Part shown: in pieces, positions 13,974 through 19,924 of the stretch
Layout of the letters: the number at the start of each line of letters is the position of its first letter
Numbering within the stretch: position 1 is the first letter of the stretch
Virus record (IMG/VR): IMGVR_UViG_3300018416_000103
Location: 1 to 25,503 of that record
DNA: 25,503 nt
From: a virus
Strand: one strand, 5' to 3'
Made by a program: the position numbers and the translations under genes
Notes under the pieces: generated by a model
Seen by the model: the letters and a program-made list of their open reading frames with translations, nothing else
What the model was told of the DNA's origin: nothing
The model's database searches: none

Positions 13974-14549
13974 ATGAATATTTTTGCATTAGATGAATGT
14001 CCTGTGAAATCTGCCGAAATGGCGTGTGATAAACATTGTGTCAAAATGATACTAGAAAGCGCTCAATTATTATGTTCAGTACATAGAGTTCTAGATGGTA
14101 CAGAGTATTATGATAAAACAGCAAATGGTCGTAAGATTAAAAGATGGCGTCATCCAGACCCTAAATTAGAAAAAGTTTTATACAAAGCAGGTTGGATAAA
14201 ACATCCATCTACAATATGGCTTATGGAAAGTGCATTTAATTATAACTGGTTGTACAGACATATGATGGCATTAAATGAAGAATTTAAAAAAAGATACTCA
14301 GGCAAAGACCATTTAGCAATTACTAAATTAAAAGACGCTTTGAGAAATCCACCAAAAAATGCACCTTTGAATAAAAAACCTACTTTACCTACACCCGCTA
14401 TGCCAGAAGAATGTAAAGTGCCAGGTGATACAGTTAAAAGTTATCGTAATTATTATGTAATGAAAAAACAAAGATTTGCTACCTGGAAGGCACCAGCAAA
14501 AATGCCAGACTGGTATAGCAAAGCAATTATAGTAGGGTATGTATCGTGA
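13974..14549 (+). CDS. Conserved phage protein (CDKHCVKM family)
   Basis: A 191-aa protein beginning MNIFALDECP, then the conserved C-D-K-H-C-V-K-M-I-L-E-S-A-Q-L-L (residues 18-33), H-P-S-T-I-W near 77-82, N-Y-N-W-L near 89-93, an R-N-P-P-K-N stretch and P-A-M-P-E-E, ending F-A-T-W-K. The family is common in T4-like and other phages; conserved Cys and His suggest metal binding or catalysis, but I know no proven activity. Expressed first from promoter P5. The stop overlaps the next gene in GTGA. Confidence 0.75.
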   Translation: MNIFALDECPVKSAEMACDKHCVKMILESAQLLCSVHRVLDGTEYYDKTANGRKIKRWRHPDPKLEKVLYKAGWIKHPSTIWLMESAFNYNWLYRHMMALNEEFKKRYSGKDHLAITKLKDALRNPPKNAPLNKKPTLPTPAMPEECKVPGDTVKSYRNYYVMKKQRFATWKAPAKMPDWYSKAIIVGYVS

Positions 14550-14785
14550 ATGAATTAGTATTAATAGGGAATGTAATTATTTTAGTTATAGCAATATTTT
14601 TTATGCTTTGGGCCGCTGTTTCTTTTAGTAAAGTAGGCGACCTGTTAAACAATATGTCTTATCATTTAGGTATGGCTAGAGATAGACTAGATGAAGTTTC
14701 TAGAGGTATGGACAATGTTGAAGAAAGGATAAATAATATTAGTGATAAAATAGAACATAAACATAATGAGTATAAAGGACATTAA
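14546..14785 (+). CDS. Single-span membrane protein with coiled coil, GTG start
   Basis: A 79-aa protein starting at GTG 14546, overlapping the upstream stop; the next ATG is out of frame. Residues 4-28 are a membrane helix (LIGNVIILVIAIFFMLWAAV), then a heptad-like charged tail (DRLDEVSRGMDNVEERIN) to the His/Lys-rich end. Unknown function. Confidence 0.65.
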   Translation: MNELVLIGNVIILVIAIFFMLWAAVSFSKVGDLLNNMSYHLGMARDRLDEVSRGMDNVEERINNISDKIEHKHNEYKGH

Positions 14786-14786
14786 A

Positions 14787-15002
14787 ATGAATATAAAAGA
14801 AACATTATTAGAAAGTATGGTATCTCACGCTAAAGGTGAAATACTAAAAGCAAAAGCAAATGTGCAAGTGTATCTAGATAACCCTGCTGGTATAGGTGAA
14901 CATCCAGATGTTGTAGCAGCTATGCAATCAGAGTTAGACAAGATATGTGCTAATGAGGAAAGAATAGACATCATTAACAAACACTTTAAATCGGACATAT
15001 AA
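14787..15002 (+). CDS. Conserved T4-like small protein (71 aa)
   Basis: The start is ATG 14787 with AAGGA 6-7 nt upstream, one nt after the previous stop; an in-frame ATG at 14766 overlaps that gene. The product has A-K-G-E-I-x-K-A-x-A-N-V-Q-V-Y-L-D-N-P-A-G-I-G-E-H-P-D near residues 15-42, a pattern kept in many T4-like marine phages (from memory). Role unknown. Ends in TAATG. Confidence 0.75.
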   Translation: MNIKETLLESMVSHAKGEILKAKANVQVYLDNPAGIGEHPDVVAAMQSELDKICANEERIDIINKHFKSDI

Positions 15003-15316
15003 TGCCAACCTATAACTTTCAAGATAAAGAAACAGGTGAAATTTTAGAAAAGGTAATGAAGATATCTGAAAAAGATACTTTTCTAAAAGATAACCCACAT
15101 TTAAAATCTATCATATTAGATGTTAATATTGTTGCTGGTCAAGGTCTAAGTGGCAATATTAAAAATGACGCTGGTTGGAAAGAGAATATGGCTAGAATTG
15201 CTGAAGCACATCCAAATAGTCCTTTAGCACAAAGATATGGTGAAAAGAAATCTATTAAAAAGATTAAGACTGAACAAGCAGTCAAGAAACATTTAAACAG
15301 AGTAAGAGGTAAATAA
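15002..15316 (+). CDS. Conserved T4-like protein, FmdB-like N-terminus without zinc cysteines
   Basis: A 104-aa protein starting M-P-T-Y-N-F-Q-D-K-E-T-G-E, like the zinc-ribbon FmdB family, but with no Cys. It continues with S-E-K-D-T-F-L-K-D-N-P-H-L near 22-34 and A-E-A-H-P-N-S-P-L-A near 67-76, then a Lys-rich tail (KKSIKKIKTEQAVKKHL). Widespread in marine T4-like phages (from memory); unknown function. Coupled to the previous gene by TAATG. Confidence 0.75.
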   Translation: MPTYNFQDKETGEILEKVMKISEKDTFLKDNPHLKSIILDVNIVAGQGLSGNIKNDAGWKENMARIAEAHPNSPLAQRYGEKKSIKKIKTEQAVKKHLNRVRGK

Positions 15317-15317
15317 T

Positions 15318-15707
15318 ATGGCAGATATACCTGATTATATGCGAGGTTTTGACCTTTCAGAAGATTATGGATTTACGCCTGTTAACAAGAAACCTACCGA
15401 GGTTCAAGAAAAGGTAGTTGTAGCTGAGAACTCAGAAACAAATATGGAACTTGCAAAAGTTAAATCTGATGTGTCATCAATAAAATCTATGATGAACGAG
15501 GTTATGCAAATAGTGGCAGAAAAAGAAACTATAACAAAAGAAGTTGCTGACGCTGACACACAAAAAAGATTCAAAGATATAGAAAAGGTAATATTACCAT
15601 TTCTGTATAATTTGAGTAAAAGCGATGAGCCATATATTCATTGGCCAAACAGAGGTCCAATTATCAAGGCTCAAATTGAGAAAGTCCTAAAACTAACTAG
15701 AGGTTAG
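15318..15707 (+). CDS. Conserved T4-like protein with C-terminal HWPNR motif
   Basis: A 129-aa protein: a variable N-terminus (MADIPDYMRGFDLSEDYGF), a coiled-coil-like middle (about 45-75) and a conserved end D-E-P-Y-I-H-W-P-N-R-G near 102-112 followed by I-x-x-Q-I-E-K-V-L. The ending recurs in T4-like marine phages (from memory). Function unknown. About 100 nt of non-coding DNA follows. Confidence 0.7.
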   Translation: MADIPDYMRGFDLSEDYGFTPVNKKPTEVQEKVVVAENSETNMELAKVKSDVSSIKSMMNEVMQIVAEKETITKEVADADTQKRFKDIEKVILPFLYNLSKSDEPYIHWPNRGPIIKAQIEKVLKLTRG

Positions 15708-15709
15708 TG

Positions 15710-15717
15710 TATAAGTA
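15710..15717 (+). promoter_or_regulatory. Possible late-promoter variant TATAAGTA
   Basis: Seven of eight bases match TATAAATA, beginning 3 nt after the stop of the preceding gene and 90 nt before the AlkB start. Weak on its own. Confidence 0.25.
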
Positions 15718-15730
15718 ATGTCTAATTTTT

Positions 15731-15750
15731 GTGGTACATTATTTGTACAC
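15731..15750 (+). other. Imperfect hairpin upstream of AlkB gene
   Basis: GTGGTAC (15731-15737) and GTACAC (15745-15750) pair with one bulged G and a 7-nt loop. It sits in the 99-nt gap before the AlkB-type gene; it could be a weak terminator (a T-run follows 15 nt later), an operator or an RNA element. Confidence 0.3.
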
Positions 15751-15772
15751 TTGATTTCTAGACATTTTTTTA

Positions 15773-15780
15773 AATAAATA
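15773..15780 (+). promoter_or_regulatory. Possible late promoter AATAAATA
   Basis: AATAAATA, seven of eight matches to the T4 late octamer, 26 nt before ATG 15807 with AAAAGGA in between. It would give the AlkB-type gene its own late transcript. The region is nearly all A/T, so chance is a real alternative. Confidence 0.35.
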
Positions 15781-15806
15781 TTTTTTTAACTTTAAAAGGA
15801 AAAGTA

Positions 15807-16892
15807 ATGATGAAAAAACTATCAATAAATGCTCGTTATTTTATTGCACCGTTGCTAATACTTGCAACATTATTTGGTGTGATAGCAGGTGGGCCTTGGG
15901 TTTGGACAGGTGTTGCTTTACTAGGTGTAGGAATTATTATTGATACACTTTTTACCAATCAAACTATGGGTGCTGGTTTTGATGAAGACGGAGAAACTAA
16001 CGCCAACCCACATTTACAAAATGCAGTAATGTACTTTATGTTACCTGTATTCATAGCATTACAATGTGCATTAGCATATCAGATTTACCACGGAATGGCA
16101 GGCGCTGAATTATTAGGTGCTGTATTGTCAACAGGTATTTTTGCTGGTATAGGTATCATCTATGGTCACGAACTAGCTCATACAAAAGGGTTCAGTTTCT
16201 TGATTGCAAGATGGATGATGGCATTATCTGGTTCAGCACATTTCTGTTATGCTCATGTTTATAATCACCATCTTGAATTAGGTTGTGAAGATGACCCAGC
16301 GACAGCACCACGAGGTCGTAGTATCTATGCACATTTAGCTAAGTCATATTTTGGTCAAAGTAAATTCTTGTATACAATGGAAATGCAAAGACTAAAAAGA
16401 TTAGGTGTGCCTTTCTTATCTTGGCAAAATAGATGGATAAGAGGATATGCAATGTCAGTACCAACAATAGCACTATTTTGGTTTGCTGGTGGTTGGTTAG
16501 GTGTAGCTTGTATGGCACTAATTTGGTTGATATCTAATTTTGAGTTAGAGGCACTAAACTATCTAGAACACTATGGTTTAATCAGAGAAAAAGGTTCGCC
16601 TATTGATTACAGACATAGTTGGGATAATTCAGCAATGTTTACAAGTTGGTTTTTCATAGAAATTGGTAGACAAGCTGACCATCACGATAGAGGTGAAACT
16701 CACTTTTGGGAATTAGATGAAGTAGGTGCTCCAAATACAGGACACGGATACTTTACTCTATTTGCATTAGCATTAATCCCACCATTATTCCACAAACTTA
16801 TGAAAAAAGAGTTAGCAAAGTGGGATGAAAACGAAGCTTCAGAAGGCGAGGCTAAAATCGCTAGAGAAATGAACGAGGTGGCAGGCTACTAA
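15807..16892 (+). CDS. alkB: AlkB-type alkane 1-monooxygenase-like di-iron membrane enzyme
   Basis: A 361-aa integral membrane protein with about six hydrophobic segments and the histidine boxes of the alkane hydroxylase family: H121-E-L-A-H125-T-K-G, H150-V-Y-N-H154-H155 followed by D-P-A-T-A-P-R-G-R-S-I-Y (very close to the DPASAxxGESIY of bacterial AlkB), the signature N-Y-L-E-H255-Y-G-L and R-Q289-A-D-H292-H293. Family members hydroxylate the terminal carbon of alkanes or related chains, using O2 and electrons from rubredoxin. Eight of the nine expected His are present; the first of the last box is Gln. No rubredoxin gene is in the window, so host electron donors would be needed. ATG 15807 is preceded by AAAAGGA; a second ATG follows at 15810. 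Substrate could also be a fatty or aromatic methyl group. This is not the DNA-repair AlkB. Confidence 0.9.
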   Translation: MMKKLSINARYFIAPLLILATLFGVIAGGPWVWTGVALLGVGIIIDTLFTNQTMGAGFDEDGETNANPHLQNAVMYFMLPVFIALQCALAYQIYHGMAGAELLGAVLSTGIFAGIGIIYGHELAHTKGFSFLIARWMMALSGSAHFCYAHVYNHHLELGCEDDPATAPRGRSIYAHLAKSYFGQSKFLYTMEMQRLKRLGVPFLSWQNRWIRGYAMSVPTIALFWFAGGWLGVACMALIWLISNFELEALNYLEHYGLIREKGSPIDYRHSWDNSAMFTSWFFIEIGRQADHHDRGETHFWELDEVGAPNTGHGYFTLFALALIPPLFHKLMKKELAKWDENEASEGEAKIAREMNEVAGY

Positions 16893-16898
16893 CCACCA

Positions 16899-16927
16899 TT
16901 GACAATTAAGTCCGTATCTGGTATAAT
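16899..16927 (+). promoter_or_regulatory. Sigma70-type promoter P6 (consensus -10)
   Basis: TTGACA at 16899-16904, 17-nt spacer, TATAAT at 16922-16927, 6 nt after the AlkB stop; expected start near 16934, with AAAGG before ATG 16959. It begins the exonuclease-gp33-gp59 set. Confidence 0.9.
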
Positions 16928-16958
16928 AACAGACTATAAAATATGAAAAGGTACAAAT

Positions 16959-17645
16959 ATGAGTGAATTTATACATAAAGATACGGACTTGTCTTTACTT
17001 CCAAATACAAAAGGCAAGAAAATAGAGGGATACAGATTTTACGATATAGATGGTCAAAATTATCCATCTGTTACATCAGTTTTAGGCATACGAAAAAAAG
17101 AAGGTTTACAGAAGTGGCGTGATTCAGTTGGTAATGAAGTTGCTAATTGGGAAATGAACAGAGCTGCTAGGCGAGGTAAATCGTTTCATAAATTAGTTGA
17201 ACAATATCTCAATAACGAAACACCTTCTATTAGAGATGTACTACCACTAGGTCTATTCAGGTTAGCAAAACCTTACATAGACAAGATAGAAAACATAAGA
17301 TTATTAGAACAAATTATGGTGAGCCCGAAACTCACGATTGCTGGTCAAGTTGATTGTGTTGCTGAATATAATGGTAAATTGTCCGTTATAGACTTTAAAA
17401 CAGCAAACAAAGAACGAATAGAGGACTGGATAGAAAACTATTTTTTACAATGTACTGCTTATTCATCAATGTACGAAGAAACATTTGGTGAGAAGATAGA
17501 ACAAATAGTAGTATTGTTAGCCGCTGAAGACGGCACAATGACTGCTTATGTAAAAGACCCACAAGACTATATGAAAGAATTAGTTTTAAGTATAGAAACA
17601 TTTTACAGGTCTGTTATGAAGGAGTTATTTGAACCTGCTAAATGA
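16959..17645 (+). CDS. PD-(D/E)XK exonuclease (Cas4/RecB/MGME1-like)
   Basis: A 228-aa nuclease with all parts of the RecB-type core: G73-K-S-F-H77 (GxxxH) followed by E81, G-Q-V-D132 in the second strand, D145-F-K147 (DxK) and Q164-C-T-A-Y168 (QxxxY). The N-terminus has Y-P-S-V-T-S-V-L near 35-42, as in MGME1-like single-strand exonucleases. It probably processes DNA ends in phage replication or recombination, close to gp33, gp59 and gp32. It is the first gene after P6, and its 3' end is followed by a structured non-coding stretch. Confidence 0.9.
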   Translation: MSEFIHKDTDLSLLPNTKGKKIEGYRFYDIDGQNYPSVTSVLGIRKKEGLQKWRDSVGNEVANWEMNRAARRGKSFHKLVEQYLNNETPSIRDVLPLGLFRLAKPYIDKIENIRLLEQIMVSPKLTIAGQVDCVAEYNGKLSVIDFKTANKERIEDWIENYFLQCTAYSSMYEETFGEKIEQIVVLLAAEDGTMTAYVKDPQDYMKELVLSIETFYRSVMKELFEPAK

Positions 17646-17664
17646 TAAATAGTATTTCCAGTTT

Positions 17665-17696
17665 GGCACTCTACCACGGCTAGCAAAGCGAGTGTC
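17665..17696 (+). other. GC-rich RNA hairpin 1 in gp33 leader
   Basis: GGCACTC (17665-17671) pairs with GAGTGTC (17690-17696), 7 bp with one G-T, enclosing an 18-nt loop with GCTAGC. Together with the hairpin at 17704-17731 it forms the most GC-rich non-coding patch of the window. It lacks tRNA features (no TpsiC arm). Confidence 0.5.
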
Positions 17697-17703
17697 GGGG
17701 TTT

Positions 17704-17740
17704 GGTATGTACCTGGCGCCAGAAACATACCCTAATTTTT
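17704..17740 (+). terminator. Probable terminator before gp33-like gene
   Basis: GGTATGT (17704-17710) pairs with ACATACC (17725-17731), with an inner CTG-GCGC-CAG hairpin, followed by CTAATTTTT to 17740. It would end transcripts from P6 after the exonuclease, at least partly. TATATAAT lies directly after it, 6 nt before ATG 17754. Confidence 0.6.
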
Positions 17741-17753
17741 ATATAATGAACTT

Positions 17754-17966
17754 ATGAACGCTAAACAATTTTCACTAAAAATAGAAGAAATCAAAAGACA
17801 AAGTGGCGATATGACCTACATGGACGCCGTTCTACACTTTTGTGATGAAAACAAGATTGACCCTGCTGAGGTTGGTAAACTTATATCAAAACCTTTAAAA
17901 GAAAAGATTACACTAGAGGCACAAGAATTAAATTTATTAGCTAAGACAGGTAAATTACCTATATGA
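17754..17966 (+). CDS. 33: Late-transcription coactivator, gp33-like
   Basis: A 70-aa protein with the pattern of phage late-transcription coactivators: M-N-A-K-Q-F-S-L-K-I-E-E near the start, T-Y-M-D-A-V-L-H-F-C-D-E-N near 20-32, L-I-S-K-P-L-K-E-K-I near 43-52, and E-L-N-L-L-x-K-T-x-x-L-P at the end. In T4, gp33 bridges RNA polymerase and the gp45 clamp to activate TATAAATA promoters, which occur in this window. Position directly before gp59, as in T4, supports the call. No clear Shine-Dalgarno precedes the ATG. It overlaps gp59 by 4 nt (ATGA). Confidence 0.78.
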   Translation: MNAKQFSLKIEEIKRQSGDMTYMDAVLHFCDENKIDPAEVGKLISKPLKEKITLEAQELNLLAKTGKLPI

Positions 17967-18571
17967 ATTATGACGGCTTTTATGTATACAGAAAATATTT
18001 GGCAATCAAATTACATTTTGATAAAGATGAATATAATTACCACGATTATGATGGTCATGTGCATACCAAACTTGAAACATTTACTAAGAGAAACGATAGG
18101 TACTTTTACCATAAGTTAAGTGTAAAATATAATCAAGATGAAATAGAAGATTTTTTAGTTGCAAACTTTGTAAAAAATAAAAAGATATGGTCAGGTAATT
18201 TATTAGAAAAAGAAGCACATGAAATATATTTACAACATAAAAAAAGAAAAGAAAGTAGCTCATACTGGTTTAAAGAGGATTGTGGTAGAATACGGAACGC
18301 TCTTGATATGGACAATTCTGAACCCACCAATGCTCTTATTGTTAATAATGGCCAGCATCCAACACTTTTACGATTTTGTATTGGAAATAAGATTGGTCCA
18401 GAAACGGTTTTAATTATGGATTTTCATTTAAATTTTATAAAAGATTGGGATAAAAACATTTCAGAAAATGTAATCTGGCCTGGTGTCAGAAAAAAACTAA
18501 ACAAATTTAAACCTTTTGTTAGGTTTAATGAAACAGAAACTAAACTGATATTGAAGGAGGTATTTTTATGA
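17963..18571 (+). CDS. 59: Replicative helicase loader, gp59-like
   Basis: A 202-aa protein of the size of T4 gp59 (217 aa). It starts F-Y-V-Y-R-K-Y-L-A-I-K-L-H-F, with Y-N-Y-H-D-Y-D near 24-30, K-R-N-D-R-Y-F-Y-H-K-L-S near 42-53, I-E-D-F-L-V-A-N-F near 61-69 and a later H-P-T-L-L-R-F block. These blocks match gp59 of marine T4-like phages as I recall them. gp59 loads the gp41 helicase onto gp32-covered forks. Coupled to gp33 upstream and to the peroxiredoxin downstream by ATGA overlaps. Confidence 0.85.
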   Translation: MNYDGFYVYRKYLAIKLHFDKDEYNYHDYDGHVHTKLETFTKRNDRYFYHKLSVKYNQDEIEDFLVANFVKNKKIWSGNLLEKEAHEIYLQHKKRKESSSYWFKEDCGRIRNALDMDNSEPTNALIVNNGQHPTLLRFCIGNKIGPETVLIMDFHLNFIKDWDKNISENVIWPGVRKKLNKFKPFVRFNETETKLILKEVFL

Positions 18572-19077
18572 TAACAGTCGGTGATTATATGCCAGAGTAT
18601 AGACTACAAGCTTGTCTACCTGATAATACAATTGGTGAGATAGACACATTATGCGAAAATCATAAATGGAGTGTTTACTATTTTTATCCAAAAGATTTTA
18701 CATTTATATGTCCAACAGAAATTAGAGAAATGGACAGACTAGTAGATGAACATTTAAAGGTAGTTGGTTTAAGTGGTGATAATGAATATTGCAAAAAAGC
18801 TTGGAAAGAATCAAATCCTATGATAAAAGATATTAGACATCCATTAGCTGCTGATTCAGGTTTACATTTATCAAGTGAATTAAATGCTGTTAGTGATGAA
18901 GGCTTATGTTTAAGAACAACAGTTATAACAGATGAAAATAATGTCATACAACACATTTCAATGAACGCTCTAGATACTGGTAGAAATGTTGATGAAATTA
19001 TTAACACAGTAAAAGCTTTAAAATCAGGTGGTCTAACTGCTTGTAATTGGAAACCAGGAGATAGTTTTGTTGGTTAA
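18568..19077 (+). CDS. ahpC: AhpC-type 2-Cys peroxiredoxin
   Basis: A 169-aa peroxiredoxin with F-Y-P-K-D-F-T-F-I-C48-P-T-E (peroxidatic Cys48 in the PxxxTxxC box), K-K-A-W (76-79), H-P-L-A-A-D (91-96), R116 in C-L-R-T-T and the resolving Cys159 in T-A-C-N-W-K-P-G-D. This is the AhpC/Prx1 layout, slightly short of the usual 185-200 aa. It reduces H2O2 and organic peroxides in the cytoplasm; its usual reductase (AhpF/AhpD or thioredoxin) is not encoded here. GGAGG is 8 nt before the ATG, and the start overlaps gp59 (ATGA), so it is made with replication proteins. A phage peroxiredoxin may protect against oxidative stress, possibly from the encoded oxygenases. Confidence 0.93.
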   Translation: MITVGDYMPEYRLQACLPDNTIGEIDTLCENHKWSVYYFYPKDFTFICPTEIREMDRLVDEHLKVVGLSGDNEYCKKAWKESNPMIKDIRHPLAADSGLHLSSELNAVSDEGLCLRTTVITDENNVIQHISMNALDTGRNVDEIINTVKALKSGGLTACNWKPGDSFVG

Positions 19078-19348
19078 AACCTTAGATTGGTACATAAAAT
19101 GGTTTGCTAGTATTGTGCTTATATTTGGTGCATATACAACAGCAATGAATATGTACCCATATAATATGTACTTTCAATTTACAGGCTTAACAGGTTGGTT
19201 AATTGTAGGTATTATGTGGCGAGATTGGGCATTGATAGTAGTCAACACTATTGGTTCATTAATATTATTAATAGGTATCGTAGATTATCATTTTTTTACA
19301 AATTGGATGTTGATAATATATGAGTATCAATTGGAGGCAAGATGGTAG
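19067..19348 (+). CDS. Small multi-span membrane protein, TTG start
   Basis: A 93-aa protein starting at TTG 19067 with CAGGAG 6 nt upstream, inside the end of the peroxiredoxin gene. Three hydrophobic segments are seen (about 12-28, 40-52, 55-80), with W-L-I-V-G-I-M-W-R-D-W-A-L near 44-56. Similar small proteins occur in marine phages and bacteria; function unknown. It overlaps the next gene by 7 nt. Confidence 0.7.
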   Translation: MLVKTLDWYIKWFASIVLIFGAYTTAMNMYPYNMYFQFTGLTGWLIVGIMWRDWALIVVNTIGSLILLIGIVDYHFFTNWMLIIYEYQLEARW

Positions 19349-19497
19349 AAGAATCAACATATAAAAAATATAACATCACACTTGATGGTAAAAAAACTTA
19401 TGTTTTTGCTTGTAAAAATTTAACAACAGCAGAGGCAACAAAAGATATAAAATCAAGATTTAAAGAAAGTAAGGTAACACAGGTAAAACCAGCATGA
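19342..19497 (+). CDS. Small basic protein, unknown (51 aa)
   Basis: ATG at 19342 with GGAGG 4-8 nt upstream; the stop overlaps the next start in ATGA. The product looks like a small beta-alpha domain (YNITLDGKKTYVFACKN then a helix TTAEATKDIKSRFKE). No family recognised. Confidence 0.6.
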   Translation: MVEESTYKKYNITLDGKKTYVFACKNLTTAEATKDIKSRFKESKVTQVKPA

Positions 19498-19700
19498 CAA
19501 ATTCTAAACATTTGTTACATAGAACACTTGATATTGGAAGTGGTCTGATACTATCAATCATAATACAATTGACAGTATTTCCATTTTATGGTATATACAT
19601 TGAGGTATGGGCTATGTTTCACCTTGCGATTATATTCATGGTCGTAAGTATTATAAGAAGTTATTTATGGTCAAAATACATTTTTAGGTACAAACAATGA
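19494..19700 (+). CDS. Small two-span membrane protein (DUF7220-like)
   Basis: A 68-aa protein with two hydrophobic helices (about 14-34 and 40-57), the motif L-D-I-G-S-G-L-I-L-S-I-I-I-Q near 12-25 and a basic end with S-I-I-R-S-Y-L near 52-58. This layout matches a small phage membrane family (DUF7220 label from memory). It is linked to both neighbours by ATGA overlaps. Function unknown. Confidence 0.65.
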   Translation: MTNSKHLLHRTLDIGSGLILSIIIQLTVFPFYGIYIEVWAMFHLAIIFMVVSIIRSYLWSKYIFRYKQ

Positions 19701-19924
19701 AAACATATATTCATGTAAATCAACATATCATTCGTGCTAACAAAAAGAACAACGAAAACAATCCTGTTTTAACTGTAAAACAAGGTAAGAAAAACACCTA
19801 TTGCCATGAGGTTTCAATAAAAGGACCTTCAACAGTAGTTTATAGTGGCAATGAAAAAACATTATTACCTTGTGGTGCAAGAGTAGCTGTAGTAACAGAG
19901 AGTGATGTAGAGTTTATTAGATGA
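19697..19924 (+). CDS. Conserved small phage protein (75 aa)
   Basis: A 75-aa beta-rich protein beginning M-K-T-Y-I-H-V-N-Q-H-I-I-R-A-N-K-K, with P-V-L-T-V-K, C-H-E-V-x-I-x-G-P-S-x-V-V-Y-S near 36-50, and C-G-A-R-V-A-V near 59-65. Conserved among T4-like marine phages (from memory), without known activity. ATGA overlaps at both ends. Confidence 0.75.
   Translation: MKTYIHVNQHIIRANKKNNENNPVLTVKQGKKNTYCHEVSIKGPSTVVYSGNEKTLLPCGARVAVVTESDVEFIR

Noticed and set aside
13974-14549. Calling the CDKHCVKM protein a pyrimidine-dimer glycosylase
   Set aside because: The sequence does not show the catalytic N-terminus or motifs expected for T4 endonuclease V, so a function was not assigned.
15807-16892. 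Reading 'AlkB' as the DNA-repair dioxygenase found in many RNA and DNA viruses
   Set aside because: The protein is membrane-spanning with eight clustered His and NYLEHYGL; it lacks the HxD..H and RxxxxxR pattern of the 2-oxoglutarate-dependent repair enzyme.
17661-17732. tRNA gene in the GC-rich patch before gp33
   Set aside because: No acceptor stem closing the ends, no GTTCRA-type TpsiC arm and no sensible anticodon arm.
18219-18413. 64-codon + strand frame inside gp59
   Set aside because: Out of frame with a conserved gp59-like protein, no ribosome site of its own and no coupling to neighbours.
18684-19007. 107-codon open frame on the minus strand
   Set aside because: Antisense to the peroxiredoxin, whose catalytic motifs are intact; no ribosome site and no recognisable motif.
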